DNA of 7,268 nt from an uncultured Neomegalonema sp. Its GTDB lineage: Bacteria; Pseudomonadota; Alphaproteobacteria; Rhodobacterales; Rhodobacteraceae. Every line of letters starts with the position of its first letter. Positions within the stretch are counted from its first letter, which is position 1. Positions 6,607 to 7,268 of this stretch are shown piece by piece. Made by a program: the position numbers and the translations under genes. The notes under the pieces are model-generated. The model worked only from the letters and a program-made list of their open reading frames with translations. It was not told where the DNA came from and searched no databases. The stretch is from contig CALGNW010000125.1 of NCBI GenBank assembly GCA_937958345.1, positions 1-7,268 of the forward strand. Reading direction: 5' to 3'.

Positions 6607-7268
6607 ACGACCCCGCGGTTCTGGCCCAGCACGCCCTGCGTGATCGCATGTCGGGGGCGTTGCGAGAGGGCGTCATCGCTGCGGTTGACCTCGGTGACAG
6701 CAAGACCGCCTGTGTGATTGCGCGCGTCGATCTCGGTCGGCTTTCGATGGGCACGACGGGCCGCGATGCCGATGCTTATTCGGCGCTCAAAGTCATCGGT
6801 GTCGGTACGGCTCCGGCTGCCGGTATGCGAAACGGGGTCGTCATTGATCCCGAGGAAGCGAGCCGCGCTGTTCGCGAGGCCGTCAGCGGTGCGCAGGATC
6901 AGGCCGGTCTGGAGATCGAAGGGGCGCTCTTTTCAGTCGGCGGCGGGTTGCCGCGCACCATCAACGCCCATGCGGATACCGCACTGCCGACCGCCGAGGT
7001 GGATGACGCGATTATTGCGCGCCTTATGAACGCCTGCCGTCCCGAACTTGCACCGCGTCTGCGCCGTCCTCTGCTGGTCGAGCCGACGGACTTCACCGTC
7101 GACGGACAAAGCGGAATCGAAGATCCCCGGGGCGGGGCGGCCCGCACGCTTGCGATGCAGCTTTCTATTCTGACGGTCGAACGCGCGGCGCTTCAGGCGA
7201 TTGTGCAGACGGCGGTTCACGCCAATATCGGCGTTGACGGTGTCGTTTCTTCCAGCGTTGCGAGCGGC
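6603..7268 (+). CDS. ftsA: FtsA, actin-like cell division protein, N-terminal part
   Basis: FtsA is an actin-fold ATPase that tethers FtsZ to the inner membrane and recruits later divisome proteins. ATG 6603 overlaps the ftsQ stop as ATGA; 222 codons are open to the window edge, so the C-terminal half and membrane-binding helix are not seen. There is a leader of about 22 residues before GVIAAVDLGDSKTACVIARV (23-42), the actin-family phosphate-1 loop. A later in-frame ATG at 6648 (M16) is an alternative start. GMRNGVVIDPEEASRAVREAV matches the FtsA 1A-1C region, and DGQSGIEDPRGGAARTLAMQLSILT matches the conserved segment after the 1C subdomain (family form GI.DPRGM.G..L). The 1C region in between is less conserved than I would expect, but it is in frame and shows no break. 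The weak upstream Shine-Dalgarno suggests coupling to ftsQ. Confidence 0.93.
   Translation, partial: MNDPAVLAQHALRDRMSGALREGVIAAVDLGDSKTACVIARVDLGRLSMGTTGRDADAYSALKVIGVGTAPAAGMRNGVVIDPEEASRAVREAVSGAQDQAGLEIEGALFSVGGGLPRTINAHADTALPTAEVDDAIIARLMNACRPELAPRLRRPLLVEPTDFTVDGQSGIEDPRGGAARTLAMQLSILTVERAALQAIVQTAVHANIGVDGVVSSSVASG

Overview
The window is an internal piece of a division and cell wall (dcw) gene cluster. Every gene is on the plus strand: ftsW (3' end only), murG, murC, an unexpected uracil-DNA-glycosylase-like gene, murB, ddl, ftsQ and ftsA (5' end only). The order murG-murC-murB-ddl-ftsQ-ftsA is typical of Alphaproteobacteria; in E. coli murB lies elsewhere. The GC-rich coding sequence and the protein motifs agree with that. 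The order or genus cannot be fixed from this sequence alone.

Layout. Bases 1-445 hold the last part of the septal glycan polymerase FtsW. It overlaps murG (442-1539) by a GTGA. A 164-base gap (1540-1703) with a GC-rich hairpin just before the ribosome binding site precedes murC (1704-3110). The extra gene (3094-3771) fits tightly between murC and murB. It is clearly poorer in GC than its neighbours and carries uracil-DNA glycosylase superfamily-type motifs. It overlaps murB (3768-4649) by another GTGA. A 110-base gap leads to ddl (about 4760-5674). ftsQ (5662-6606) overlaps ddl by 13 bases, and ftsA (6603 to the window end) overlaps ftsQ by ATGA.

How the genes work together. MurB, MurC and Ddl act in the cytoplasm: MurB completes UDP-MurNAc, MurC adds the first L-Ala, and Ddl makes the D-Ala-D-Ala end. 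MurG converts lipid I to lipid II at the inner membrane. FtsW polymerises lipid II at the septum. FtsQ and FtsA belong to the divisome and link periplasmic synthesis to the cytoplasmic FtsZ ring. The close spacing and stop/start overlaps suggest one co-transcribed, translationally coupled unit.

The core genes are ordinary. The point of interest is the DNA-repair-like gene embedded in the operon with compositional signs of transfer. I see no tRNA, rRNA, insertion sequence, CRISPR array or convincing promoter or terminator.
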